Positions 11,691 to 22,815 of a DNA stretch of 64,000 nt are shown here, in pieces; position 1 is the stretch's first letter; the number at the start of each line of letters is the position of its first letter. The DNA comes from Euphorbia lathyris. Taxonomy: Eukaryota > Streptophyta > Magnoliopsida > Malpighiales > Euphorbiaceae. The stretch is taken from assembly GCF_963576675.1 (NCBI RefSeq), contig NC_088913.1, positions 5,001-69,000 on the forward strand, written 5' to 3'. The notes beneath the pieces were generated by a model that was not told where the DNA came from, did not search any database, and saw nothing but the letters and a program-made list of their open reading frames with translations. The position numbers were made by a program, and so were the translations under genes.

Positions 11691-12070
11691 TTTAACCTAT
11701 CCTAATTGGTGAAATTTCACCTAATTTGTATGAATATTTAACGGAATCGTTATCTCATTAACAAATAACGATATTTTGATACTTGAACTTGACACGTAAT
11801 ATTTTTTAAAGTTTTTTTGGCCACATTATGTGAAAATAATTAATTAGATTAAAAAAATAAAAAACAAATTCTAAACAACAATCTATTAAGTTCAAGTGTC
11901 AAAACATTGTTACTTATCAATGAGATAACGATTCGGTCAAGTTTTAATATAAATTGGGTGAAATTTTACCAATTGGGATAGATCAAGGATCAAATGTAAC
12001 CAAATAATAGGTCAGGGGCCAAATAACAAAATTTTAGATAGGTCAGAGACCAAATAGTGCTTTAAGCCTT
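11690..12070. mobile_element. MITE-like inverted repeat
   Basis: The arms around 11700-11800 and 11880-11985 are reverse complements: GAATCGTTATCTCATTAACA on the left, and TCAATGAGATAACGATTCGG on the right. The outer sequence includes CCAATTGGGATAGATCAAGG. It has no coding capacity. Exact ends are uncertain. Confidence 0.55.
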
Positions 12071-13183
12071 TAATTTAAGTTGATAACTACTTTTTATTCA
12101 TAAGTTAAATTATTTAATTAAATTAAAATTTAGTTATTTTGTTAAGTAAAATTAATTTAATATTTTAAAATTCAATAATATTTTTCATTATTTATTAACT
12201 ATTACATTACTTAATACGCCCAATATTTAAATTTTTAAAACTAAAAATTCAGTACTTAATTTTTAATTTTATCAAATAACACATTTTAGTAATTTATTTA
12301 AATCAAAATATTTAAGTTGAAATTTTTAAGTTGAATATTATCAACTAATATTTAAATTAATACTAATTTTCAGTATTTATTAACAATTACATCACTTAAT
12401 ACTTTCAATATTTATATTTTAAAACTTAAAATTCAGTATTATGTTTTCGAAACTTAATTTTCAATTTTATCAACTAACACATTTTTTGTTTACTATTATA
12501 ATAACTCTAAAAATAAAATAAAAATTCTTTAATGTGAATTTTCATGTATCTTCATCATTATTTTTCTCTCATTATTACTTGTTTTTCGAGTTGTACGAAT
12601 GGTAATTGGGTTTATAAAATTAGATATAGCTTTTTTATTTTTATTAAATGCAACACTTGATAGATGTAGCTTTAGCTAATTCTCAAGTAAAAAAAGCAAT
12701 ATTAAACTGTAAATGTTGTCTTAGCTCAAATAAAACACTAAATATTTATAGAAAGTAACATTTTTTGAAAGAATGGTTGCCTTATAAATAAATGAATAGT
12801 ATCAATCAAATCAATTTAGCTAATGTAACATTTTCTGGCAACACTTTCTAAAATATGGTTGCAATAGCCAATCTATGGTGTAGTGCAAAGTGTGAAATTG
12901 AGCAAAGGTTGTACACCATTGATGAAATTTACCTATTGTCAACAAGGCAAGTAATACACATACTCATCGGATCCCGTTGCATTAGAGTTGAAGAATCTCC
13001 AATATCATTTTCAGATGGTTGAGGAAGGGAAGAAAATTATCCCTTAGGATGGACCGGGGACGTTATTTGTTATCCTCGCTATATAAAAACAACCAACTCA
13101 ATATTGACAGGATACTCATTGAAATTCTCATACTATAAAAACAACCAACCCTTAATTGCTTTAAATCGCTTACTTTTAGGGTA
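12071..13183. other. AT-rich repeat-like DNA with a CACTA-type end
   Basis: 12070-12490 is related to the ACTTAA-rich repeat at 5930-6340, with an internal duplication. At 12850-12885 the sequence ends in GCCAATCTATGGTGTAGTG, the complement of a CACTACACC terminus, so a small CACTA-type MITE may lie at about 12736-12885. Its flanking triplets differ (AAA and CAA), so this is weak. No gene is seen. Confidence 0.4.
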
Positions 13184-14299
13184 CACTATGCCATTTTCCC
13201 TTTCACATGACACAAGATACATGACAGACATTTGTTTTCGTGTCGTCTGAATATTTTTCTTGACAGTATTTTAACTGTATGTCATCTTAAGGCGAAATAA
13301 AAAATGCTCTTGATTCTCAGATGACATTACGATTACAGAATCCTGTCATCCAAAGAAAACGCGCGTTTTCGTTAAATTTGATGCGCTCAACAGATGACAC
13401 TTCTAATAAATGAATGTCATTGTATGTCGAAAACAAAAAAAGCGGCAAATGAAATTTCACTTACGCGGCCATATCAAATTTTAGCCGCTCTATATCATTT
13501 GACTGAAATTTCAGCTGATATATAAACCCTCTCTCAATCCCAAACCCCAGTTTTAGGTTACGCAAGCTTCATCCCTCTCATCCGTCTCTATCTCCATGGT
13601 TGATTTGAACATGCAATCACTGGGTGAGCTGCAAACACGGTACTAGTAAGCCATATTTTCTTCGTTCCTAGATGTATCATTGTTCCTTACTCTTATCTTT
13701 TCCTCATCCGATTTACTTTTGTGTATGTCGATTTCAGCAGCTGGTATAAGGATCTTGTGATTTTCAGACCTATCATTGAAAGGTTTAGATCTCTCGCTTA
13801 GCTACACTGATTTTATTGTATTTGGATTCATTGTTGTAAAGCTTGGGTCTTTATCTTTTTTAATCTAGGGCAAGACAGTGCCTGATACAGTAGATGGTAT
13901 GAACTCACCTGTTTCCTTTTTATTTGAACACTATTTGCAGGGATAGTAAGAATGCTTCAGTACATGGGACGGTTGACTGAAGAGATTGTCAATCGGTTCA
14001 TGCCTTTAGCATATGGGAAGATTTCTTTAACTTACTGAATATATATTAATGTTATGTTGGTTAGAACTGATTGGTCATGCTTTTAGAAGTGATTGTGTAT
14101 GTTTGATGTACTGTTTTGGAACCTAAAACTCATTGATTTAGGAAACTAGCCTGATTTAGTATATATATTGTTGTGTGGGTTTGAACTGAACGATTACATA
14201 TATGTATGATGTTTTGGGTGATGATGAAATGATTGGTATGAACTGATTGGTTAGGTATAACTGTTTAGGAAGCTATGACTCATAGACTTTATGTATGAA

Positions 14300-15010
14300 T
14301 GATCATTAAGCATGTGGCTGATTAGACATACTCTAAAGCTTTGAATGTTCATTGAGATTGGCACTGCTCTTACACCTATGAGTTATACTGCTAGAAGTGA
14401 TTGAGTATGTGTATGTGTATGAAACATGTTTATGTTTGATGTTCTGTTGATGCGTATGTTTGAGGTGCCTAATGAGTATGTGTACGATTGTTCATTTGGG
14501 CATGTAGCTTATTAATCATGCATCAAGTATTAGAAGAACATTGTAAAAGGGTCATTAAGCATGTGGCTGATTAGGCATACTCTAAAGCTTTGAATGTTCA
14601 TTGAGATTGGCACTACTCTTACACCTATGAGTTATACTGCTAGAAGTGATTGAGTATGTGTATGTGTATGAAACATGTTTATGTTTGATGTTCTGTTGAT
14701 GCTTATGTTTAAGGTGCCTAATGAGTATGTGTACGATTTTTCATTTGGGCATGTAGCTTATTAATCATGCATCAAGTATTAGAGGAACATTGTAAAAGGG
14801 TCATTAAGCATGTGGCTGATTAGGCATACTCTAAAGCTTTGAATATTCATTGAGATTGGCACTACTCTTACACCTATGAGTTATACTGCTAGAAGTGATT
14901 GCGTATGTGTATGTGTATGAAACATGTCTATTTTGATGTTCTGTTGATGCTTATGTTTGAGGTGCCTAATGAGTATGTGTACGAGGAACATTGTAAAAGG
15001 GTCATTGAGC
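14300..15010. repeat. 249-bp tandem repeat, three copies
   Basis: The word GGCAC..CTCTTACACCTATG recurs at about 14360, 14609 and 14858, a spacing of 249 bp each time. Units share ATTAAGCATGTGGCTGATTA and GAAACATGTTTATG. The third copy is interrupted by a deletion near 14985. It lies inside the CACTA element. Confidence 0.88.
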
Positions 15011-15469
15011 ATGTATGAAACATGTACTGATATGGATTGCAAATGATAAGATATATCCATACTCTTTTTGAAATTGAACATGACCTACGATGATAAGCAA
15101 GGAATAAGTTGTCTTGAATAAGTTGTATTGAATAACTTGTTATAGCATGTTAGGCATACTCTTAAAGCTGAAAATGTTATGAACTCAACCGGCTCATTTT
15201 TATTTGAAATGATAAGTAAGGATTCTGAATGTAATTCGTTTATGAAGCATGTATTAAAGGGTAAATTTAGGCTAATTGCATGTACTCATATGGCTTGCAA
15301 ATGATAAGATATATTTTGATTAGATAGAATATACATATACAAACGAACTGAATAACAAGCTCTACATAAAGGGTTATGTATGTGCATTGGCCATACTCTT
15401 ACTATGTTCCTTTCCACTCGGTTTGATATCATAACAACAATATTAAACATGGTGATAGGTTTATGATGC

Positions 15470-16070
15470 ATTCAGCACAAACAGAGTCCCTTGCTTTGAC
15501 AGCATCATAAACCTCATTACCAAGTTTAGAGTACCACGAGTACAACCTAAGTGGAAGGAGCATTGTAAAAGGGTCAGTTTAGTCTACTTGCACATACATA
15601 CAAAATGAATAGCAAAGCTCTACGTTATATTACAAAAGGGGGGGATGAGTGTTGCCTTTCGGTTGTAATTGACAGTCCAAAGTTTCTTAGCTGTTTTGAC
15701 AAGTGAAAGGAAATTTGCAATTGGAATGAGAACCACATTTGGATATCACATTGCCTTTCAATTCTCCTTTCACTTAGCCAAGACAGCTTAGGAGATTTGA
15801 ACACCCTTCATATTCAGCACAAACAGAGTCCCTTATGGTGACAGCATCATAACCCTCATTACCAAGTGGAAGGAGCATTATAAAAGGGTCAGTTTAGGAG
15901 CACAAAGCTCTACGTTATATATTACAAAAGGGGGGGAATTAAAGGTCCAAAGCTCCTTAACTATTTTGACTAAATAAAGGAAATTTGGAATTGGAATGAG
16001 AACCACATTTGGAGCTCACATTGCCTTCCGATTCTCTTTTCTCTTAACCAAGATAGTTTAGGAGATTTGG
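15470..16070. repeat. Imperfect direct repeat, each unit with a hairpin
   Basis: Two units (about 15470-15800 and 15815-16070) share CAGCACAAACAGAGTCCCTT, GGAAGGAGCATT and TACAAAAGGGGGGG. Within each, an arm containing TTTTGACAAGTGAAAGGAAA pairs with TCCTTTCACTTAGCCAAGA about 80 bp on (first unit), giving a foldback about 130 bp long. The arms in the second unit have more mismatches. It lies just downstream of the E2 pseudogene. Confidence 0.65.
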
Positions 16071-16076
16071 ACACCC

Positions 16077-16793
16077 TCATATACACTTTGCATACTCCTC
16101 AGTCCATATCCGGGCGATCCCCTCATACTCTTCCCTGTTGCTGCGGTATTTCTCAGCAACTGCTTCTTGCCCAGGAAATGGCTCCTCACTGTGGGGCTAT
16201 AGAAGTAGATCATATATGTGTCACAGACACTACAAAATGCATAGAATAATTAGAATAAAAATATGATGTTGTATGTTTATCAAATGACATAGATAAATGG
16301 TTGCATTATACCGTGGCAGTGGAAAAGCGATGGTCATTAAGGATACAGGGAAGATGAATCGACCCATGAGGAGCCACGTTAGGATGATATATCCTATTTC
16401 GGAACCAAAACTGAGAATAAGAGGAGAGCTCTATTAGTGTATGTTTCATATAGGGGATTATATCTTACTGATCTGAGTTAATATTACTCTTGCAGGTCTG
16501 TTTGGGAAATCCGGATGGTATCTGATTCTGATTTTAAATACACCCCTTTCATATGGGGTGTATTGGGGTCTTTCATTCTGATCGACCATTGGAAGAAGTT
16601 ACCACCGAGAGGACCTGTATGTTATCATCCAAGAAGAATCATTAGAAATACATAGAAGAAACCAGGAAGGGTTACAGAACAACTATGGATTGACATATGT
16701 ACCATTGATGGCCAGAAGCCACTCTGGGTTCTCCATGTACAAGTTACCCAAGTCAGCAATTATTTCTCCTGGAGTTTCAACAAGGGGATCCAT
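16077..16793 (-). pseudogene. Ubiquitin-conjugating enzyme (E2) pseudogene captured in a CACTA element
   Basis: Four exon-like blocks on the reverse strand, 16793-16703, 16614-16488, 16410-16312 and 16196-16077, have plausible GT..AG junctions and together cover a UBC fold of about 145 residues. Visible landmarks in order are the N-terminal helix (EIIADLGNLYMENPEW), FFQW with DPNTP, then GVFKIRIRYHPDFPNRP, IYHPNV...HGSI and the C-terminal EKYRSNREEYEGIARIW. E2 enzymes carry ubiquitin on a cysteine shortly after the HPN motif; here that position appears to be histidine (GSIHLP), so the catalytic residue is lost. A one-base deletion in exon 2, in the CCCC run before the GVF segment, breaks the frame: exon lengths 91 and 127 sum to one short of a multiple of three. 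It ends TGA at 16079-16077. It is a decayed captured host gene, probably of the UBC8/UbcH5-like type. Confidence 0.8.
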
Positions 16794-17645
16794 TGTTGGT
16801 AAGTTTTCTGGCTGTTGAAGGTATGATTCTGAATTATGATGCATATATTTATAATGATATGATTGTGGTAAGTGAAAGGCCATGTTAGGGGAAGGGTCAC
16901 GTAATTACTACTGAGTTTAGGGTTGTGTGTAATATTAATGACCTGCTTGGCTTTTGCAGATAGCAAGACCTTTGGGATTATAGGCCTAATTATTACTCCA
17001 AGATATGGATTGACTTATGGAAGATATGGATTGACATTAGACACAAATGTATTGGTTATTATTTTGGTGTTTTAATTCAGAAATGTATTGATATGGATTG
17101 ACGTTAGGCACAAATGTAAACATATTATGAGTATTGGTCTCCAATAAAATTAAAACCATTGACATACAGAATTTCATCTTCATATTTTAGAATGTTTCTG
17201 TATTCAGGTATAAAAACCAGAAATTCAAACGAAGAAGAAGGTATAAAGTGACATTTTAATTTTAAAAATGTCATCTAAACAGGCTATAACGTCAGAAATT
17301 ATTATACGAACTGTCATCTAAATAGGCTATAACGTCAGAAATTATTATACGAACTGTCATCTCAAATTGAATATGCCAATTTCCCACACGCTAACCTGGC
17401 GGTTTTAATTGTAAAAATGTCATTTGATGACATTAAAGGTGACGGCAGTAATAAATAAGCTGCATCGTAATAAGGGTAAAATGACAGTAAGAAAATAGGC
17501 TAATGTCATGTGTGATGACGAAACATGACAGAACCTGACCGTCGTCTGAAGGTGCAATAGACGGCAGTGAGTCCCGTGACAGATTTATATCTCGCGGGAT
17601 GACGGTTTTTTACCGTCGTTTGAAGAGGGTTTTGGCGTTGTGGTA

Positions 17646-18340
17646 AATAGTCATGACTATAATTTTTTACGAAATGACAAAGTGTATAAACTGCACAAAA
17701 CATAGAATCTCTATTTGCAAACTTTTAAACCATGGAGACTGTTCTTGCAAATCGGTCAAACCATATGGTTTATTTTTATACTTTTCTCTACTAGTATGTT
17801 CTTCGCATTTTAAGAAACCATAAATTATATTAATTATGATTTTTTGGAAAAGTAAAAAAATAAACGTAATGATTTTAACCATTTTCAAACATAAGATACA
17901 TGGTTTAAAAGTCTGTCTCAACTCCAACCTCATAATTTATGAACCTGTAAGTTTCGATTTCACCCATTTGTGTTATTATATTAATTCAAACTTTTCAATT
18001 CTTTAGTTTGCAATTGAATATGGAAATTGATCAATTCCAAATTTACACTAATTTTTTTGACTTATAAAATTTTATGAATAACAATGATTTGCAAATATAC
18101 ATATTAATTAATTAGAAATTGTAAACTTAAAAGAGTATTAACTATGCTGTTATATATTTAATTAAACTTTATTTCCGTGATTCGAAGAATTCAGTAATTT
18201 TATCATAAAACCAAACCGATGATTGATTATTCTGAATAATAGATCTAACAACTTGCTGATTTGAAAACGATACAAGGATCTTTATGATTTTGTTATGATG
18301 ATATGTTAGATTTGTCATTTTAGTTGGTTCTGGTTGTAAT
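17646..18340. other. AT-rich intergenic stretch, no gene seen
   Basis: Between the CACTA right end and the plastid-derived insert. Short ORFs on the reverse strand resemble nothing I recognise. No repeat structure is obvious. Confidence 0.6.
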
Positions 18341-18352
18341 TTTTATTGCTCG

Positions 18353-18493
18353 GCCATCCGGCAGGGAGATTCTGAAATTGCGGAGGCTTGGTTCGATCAA
18401 GCCGCGGAGTATTTGAAACAAGCCATAGCGCTTACTCCCGGAAATTATATTGAAGCGCAAAATTGGTTGAAGATCACAAGGCGTTTCGAATAA
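18353..18493 (+). pseudogene. ycf3: Plastid ycf3 exon 3 in nuclear DNA (NUPT)
   Basis: These 47 codons read [20 protein letters not shown] through to KITRRFE and a TAA stop, matching the third exon of plastid ycf3 (photosystem I assembly factor, TPR protein). The preceding group II intron domain V and the other two exons are not present, so this is an isolated plastid DNA insert, not a gene. In the usual plastid protein the residue after AAEY is Trp; here it is Leu, from one base change. The downstream AT-rich DNA to about 18950 is probably the plastid ycf3-psaA spacer carried along. Confidence 0.93.
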
Positions 18494-18995
18494 GATAAGA
18501 GCGCTCTCTTTAGATTTCTATTTAGTCTCTTTATATTTAGTATTTATTTATTAATATATTTATGTATTTATTAGTAGTTATTTTTTTTATTTAGGTTTAG
18601 TATTTTTTTTAGCATTTGGTATAGTTTTCTATTTCTTGCTTATATATTCTATTTCTATTCGATTTCTATATAAAATATATAGAAATCGAAAAATATATAT
18701 TAAATAAAATAGAAAAATATAGAATATATTTAATATATTAGAAAATATATTATTTCTATTCTAATAAATATAGAAAATAAAAATTAACAATATAATAATT
18801 AAAATAAATAGAGAAAAGAAAAAGAATATAGTAATATATTCTATAACATATCAAATTAATTATTTGTTATCCCTATCAGTCAAATAAAACAGATTGGTTC
18901 TCTGCGAAGAACCAATCAAAAAATTTCATGAATTTCATTATACCCCTTCTAAGATCGTACCTTTTTGTATGGTATTTCATATGAATAAACGCTAC
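18494..18995 (+). other. Probable plastid ycf3 3' flank in the NUPT
   Basis: Very AT-rich DNA follows directly after the ycf3 stop, with a perfect stem-loop at 18892-18917 and then ATTATACCCCTTCTAAGATC. This fits the plastid ycf3-psaA spacer, but I infer it from position and base composition. The right edge is not defined. Confidence 0.5.
18892..18917 (+). terminator. Stem-loop of plastid 3'-UTR type
   Basis: The arm GATTGGTTCT pairs perfectly with AGAACCAATC across the six-base loop CTGCGA. Plastid mRNAs end in such inverted repeats. In the nucleus it has no expected function. Confidence 0.55.
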
Positions 18996-19327
18996 ACATA
19001 TATAAACAGTAGAGAATTTTCTATATTTTCTATTTTAATTTTCTGTTATTAAAACGAAAAAAAAAGTTGTAAACTAGTCTTTTATTTTATTTTATTGTGT
19101 AAATTAAGTCCTTTAATTGTATGGGTGTAGAAACAGTTTATACCATGTTAAAATATTAAGTAACTTGATTAAAAGAGTTCCTTTTTTCTTAGTTGTCACA
19201 TAAGCCCTTTGATTTTATTTTAATTATCAAATTATATCCTCTATTTACGTAACATTTTTAATATTTGGTTTAACATATTTATTATATTGCTAATAGTTGG
19301 AAATTTTAATTCTCGTGTTTATGCTGA
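18996..19327. other. AT-rich intergenic stretch, no gene seen
   Basis: About 330 bp of T-rich DNA between the plastid insert and the MITE-like block. Nothing recognised. Confidence 0.5.
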
Positions 19328-19612
19328 ATTATGGGTGTTTGGTTGCTCCTTTTTCGTGTTCCTGTTTGCCTTTTAACTTCAGAATGGAGAGTTTTAGGTG
19401 TTTGGTTAGTGACATTCATGTTTACCTTTTACACCTGAAAAGCAGCATTAGGTGTTTGGTTAGTGACCTCTTGTTTGCTTTTTACACCTGAAAAGCAGCA
19501 TTTTACAAAAGCAGAGAATCTCTGCTTTTTGGAAAAACAGTTTTTTCCAACAGCAAACCATAAAAACAAATAGCAAACATGAACAACAAACAGTAGGTAA
19601 AACAAACGGGAC
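19328..19612. mobile_element. MITE-like element with an internal 53-bp duplication
   Basis: It starts GGGTGTTTGGTTGCTCC and ends AACAAACGGGACC, the pattern of hAT-type MITEs. GGTGTTTGGTTAGTGAC...CACCTGAAAAGCAGCAT occurs twice in tandem (about 19396-19500). GCAGAGAATCTCTGC forms a central palindrome. No target duplication was confirmed. Confidence 0.55.
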
Positions 19613-19861
19613 CTTAGTTTTTCTCTAGCATAAATGAATTTGAAAATAATAAGAAAATATTTCACCACACTATGCAATGAAAACAATAGATAGATTAATA
19701 GGTTTGTATATGAGTCTTTAATTCCAAAATATTTCACCACACTATGCGATGAAAACAATATGAAATTCTCAAAAAAAAAAAAAAATAATAATAAAATATA
19801 ACTTGTACAAAAGCCATAAGAAAACACCTTAAATTTGATTCGTTAATTCCTTCTTGATTTG

Positions 19862-20408
19862 TTAATCATTCTTTTTCTTATAGAACTCTTCCAACAAGCC
19901 ATATGCAATCTGTTCTTCTTCATTACCGAACAAAAAATCCTCTGGAAATGCGATGTTCTCTCCTTCTCCTTCTTCTTCTTCGACCTTAATATTTTTGATG
20001 ATTAATGGTGGTAATTGTTCTAAATAGTATTTATCCCACCAAAGAATATGATCGATACTAGTTTGATCAAATCGTAAGGAAGAATCGGATGTATATGAAT
20101 CATCAGCATTGCTCTCTAATAATTCTAACTCCAAACTTTCACACAAAATTTTGTAGTTGTTCATTAATAACTCATCAATGTCTGCACTTTTCTCGTCATC
20201 CATGCTATCGAATTTTCCGGGAGTAGAATGATATGGAAATTGTGTATAGTACCCAGTTAAATGATTCGTGCAATTTAGAAATCTCTGTTGTGCATTCTCA
20301 TACTTCGATTGGGAAGAAAGTTGGTAGAATATTAGCTTCATATTCTTCTTCCTCCCATTCAGAAAGAAATATCAATGAATGATCATATTCAACTTCTAGT
20401 GCCTCCAT
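19862..20408 (-). CDS. Unrecognised small acidic protein gene, possibly frameshifted
   Basis: I do not recognise the family. A 159-codon frame starts at 20341 and ends at 19862; the product is rich in Glu/Asp, with SMDDEKSADIDELLMNNY in the middle, an EEEEGEGE run and the tail GLLEEFYKKKND. It has no signal peptide or membrane segment. A better-placed ATG at 20408-20406 directly follows a splice-acceptor-like CTATTTGCAG. Its frame encodes 36 residues (MEALEVEYDH..) and stops at 20300-20298, overlapping the longer frame by about 44 bp. Either the gene has lost one frame by an indel near 20300-20340, or translation starts at 20341. A TATA box (20911-20923) and a GTAAAG donor near 20818 suggest a 5'UTR intron of about 400 bp. 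This arrangement looks like a real plant gene of recent origin, possibly now broken. Confidence 0.5.
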
Positions 20409-20416
20409 AGTTAGCT

Positions 20417-20818
20417 GCAAATAGTATATAGTTAATGATTAGTTTACGAAATTATAGTTTAATTAATAATGAAAATATTTTTATCAAAAAAAATAAAAAA
20501 TTAATAATGGAAATATAAATATATAAACGATGAGAATAAAATAAAACAAATAGCAGTACTAAATAAGGACATAATAATGTTTATAAAAATAGAGAGTTTC
20601 TTGAATTTTTAAATTGAAAGAAAAGCAAAACCGAGAATTATTAGTTAATGAAATTTGGGTCGTAACTTAATATTTATTTTTAAAATTACAAGACAAATTA
20701 AGATGTGAATAATATATAGTAATTAAAGATTCTGGACACTATTAAGAGAATCTATGATACGCTATGCTATAAATGAAAGATTATAAAAAAAAACAAAGGA
20801 TTAAAATTATATTAGCTT
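20417..20818 (-). other. Probable 5'UTR intron of the small acidic protein gene
   Basis: On the reverse strand a donor-like AAG/GTAAAG near 20818 and an acceptor-like ATTTGCAG ending near 20417 bound an AT-rich stretch without ORFs. The acceptor lies six to nine bases before the ATG at 20408. The junctions are inferred from consensus only. Confidence 0.45.
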
Positions 20819-20910
20819 TACCTTAAAAAATAAATACTTGTATGTTTTTTCTTCTTATGCGTGGTGTGGCTCTCTCTTTTTTCCCTTTCTTACTTTCTAA
20901 ATCTCGACTA

Positions 20911-20923
20911 TCTCTATTTATAA
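20911..20923 (-). promoter_or_regulatory. TATA box of the small acidic protein gene
   Basis: The reverse strand reads TTATAAATAGAGA, a strong plant TATA box, followed downstream by a GA-rich leader (AGAAAGGGAAAAAAGAGAG) typical of a plant 5'UTR. Confidence 0.55.
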
Positions 20924-21179
20924 GTAAATCCTAATTGGTTTCCTAATTGGATTAGAATTTCTGTTTTTCTATTTCTCCACCACCAAATTTCACTTGCAAT
21001 TCCAACCTTTTAATGCAAGCCCAATTCCAACTATAATATGATTTTATTTTATTTTTGTCTATTGAACCACTTGTTTTATTTCAAAAGATTTACTCTCTGT
21101 TTTATTATTATATCAATATCTAAACATAAAACCCTATCAGCTAGATCCGTTAACAGGACGTATGTTCTGCGTTTAGTAG

Positions 21180-21560
21180 GTTAAGTTTGGCAATCAAGAG
21201 CAATTTTACTCCTAATTTGTCGCTTATTCTGCATCAATTACGGATCAATTTCATATTATTTGTAATTTAATAATAGAATTGGAAATTAATATTTATAAAT
21301 TTGGCGAAATATTTTAAATTTTTTTATCCAACTCATACAATAGATAGTATATTTTTTAATTATTTTTTTAAAAAAATTCACGTCTAATCATATGTTTATG
21401 ATCTGTTACTAATGAGTGATAAAAATGATTCACATGTAAAGTGTAGATGACAAGATTCATGACCGAAAAGACAGTTTGATAAATTATTTCTCAAATTGAC
21501 CAAACTTGACAAAATGTTAGGGGTAAAAATTGCTTTTGGCGTTTAGAGGTAAAATTCCAG
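21180..21560 (+). repeat. Dispersed repeat R, copy 1
   Basis: It starts near GGCAATCAAGAGCAATTTTA and ends near TAGGGGTAAAAATTGC. Between are CATACAATAG and GATCTGTTACTAATGAGTG. The unit recurs inverted at 21640-22170 and direct at 22290-22815. Non-coding; mobile origin likely but the class is unknown. Confidence 0.7.
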
Positions 21561-21639
21561 GTAATGGGTTTTCTTACTTTTCTTCTAATTGGTTTATTTG
21601 TAGTAATAGTATTTTTTAAGGCAAAAATACCTCTAACGA

Positions 21640-22170
21640 TTTGGGTCAGGAGCAATTTTATCCCTAACGTCTAAAATGGGGCAATTTTACCTCTAAAGTT
21701 GGAAGCCAAGAGCAATTTTATCTCTAACGTTGATAAATTGAGTCAATTTGAGAAAAAATTAATCAAATTGTCTTCTCGGTCATGAATCTTGTCATCTACA
21801 CTTCACACGTGCGTCATTTTATCAGTAACAAATCACAAACATATGTTCGGATGTGAAAAAAAATATATATATCGTCTTTTGTACGAATTAGACAAAAAAA
21901 AATATTAATCTCCAATTCACCAAATTTATAAATATTAATCTCCAATTCTATTATTAAACTACAAAAAAAAAACATAAAGTCCTTTTTTTAGAACGAATTG
22001 ATATGCAATTGGTGCAAAATAAAAAACAAAATTGAATGTGTTTTATAATAGTATCTGAAATTGACCAAATTTATCAACGTTAGAGACAAAATTAATCTTG
22101 ACTACAAATGTTAAGGGTAAAATTGCACAATTTTAGATATTAGGAATAAAATTGCTCATGGCTCAAAACA
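21640..22170 (-). repeat. Dispersed repeat R, copy 2 (inverted)
   Basis: Reverse complement of copies 1 and 3: CTTCTCGGTCATGAATCTTG, CAGTAACAAATCACAAACAT and GGGTAAAATTGCACAATTTT are readable. Together with its neighbours it makes a long inverted-repeat cluster. Confidence 0.7.
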
Positions 22171-22289
22171 TTAGGGTATTGTTTATCTATTTTCTTTTTA
22201 GATAGGTTAGACTCTTATTCTCTTTTTTTTGAATTAAAAATGAAATTAGTTAAAAATTGGTCTAAGGTGAAAAAAAAAACTACTAACAT

Positions 22290-22815
22290 TTACAGCCATG
22301 AGTAAATTTACCCATAACGTCTAAAATAATGCAATTTTACACCTAATGTTGGCAGCCAATAGCAATTTTACTCCAAATATTGGCAAGTTGGGTCAATTTG
22401 AAACATTGTTATAAAACACAGATATTTTCCTATTTATTCTGCACCAATTGCATATCAGTTCGGTTAAAGAAAATAGTTCATATTTTCTTTGATTTAATAA
22501 TAAAATTGGAGATTAATGTTTATAAATTTGGTGAAGTACATTTTCAATTTTTTTTGTCTAGCTCGTACAATATATATTTTTATTTTTTTCACGTCTAATC
22601 ATAAGTTTATGATCTGTTACTAATGAGTGATAAATGACTCACATGTGAAGCGTAGATGGCAAGAATCATTACCGAGAAGATAATTTCATGAATTATTTAT
22701 CAAATTGACCCAACTTGACAACATTAGGAGTACAATTGCTCTTGTCTGCTAACATTAGGGGTGCAATTGCACAATTTTAGATGTTAAAAGTAAAATTGCT
22801 CCTTACTATAAACGT
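22290..22815 (+). repeat. Dispersed repeat R, copy 3
   Basis: Same orientation as copy 1, with GGCAGCCAATAGCAATTTTA near the left, GATCTGTTACTAATGAGTGA in the middle, and GGGGTGCAATTGCACAATTT near the right. Confidence 0.7.

Larger units (their letters stand above)
13184..17642. mobile_element. Non-autonomous CACTA-superfamily transposon, TSD GTA
   Basis: The left end is CACTATGCCATTTTCC and the right end, read on the other strand, is CACAACGCCAAAACCC. The triplet GTA stands on both outer sides (13181-13183 and 17643-17645), the 3-bp target duplication typical of CACTA elements. Both subterminal zones (13200-13480 and 17230-17620) are full of TGACA, TGTCAT and GACGGT words in both orientations, as expected for transposase binding sites. 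I found no transposase. The interior holds 249-bp tandem repeats, hairpin-forming duplicates and an E2 pseudogene, so it is a gene-capturing non-autonomous element. The terminal repeats are imperfect (10 of 16), so the call rests on the TSD and subterminal structure together. Confidence 0.75.

Noticed and set aside
15690..15800. Known microRNA (miR169-like TAGCCAAGA)
   Set aside because: Only about nine bases match miR169, in the wrong context; reported only as an unassigned hairpin.
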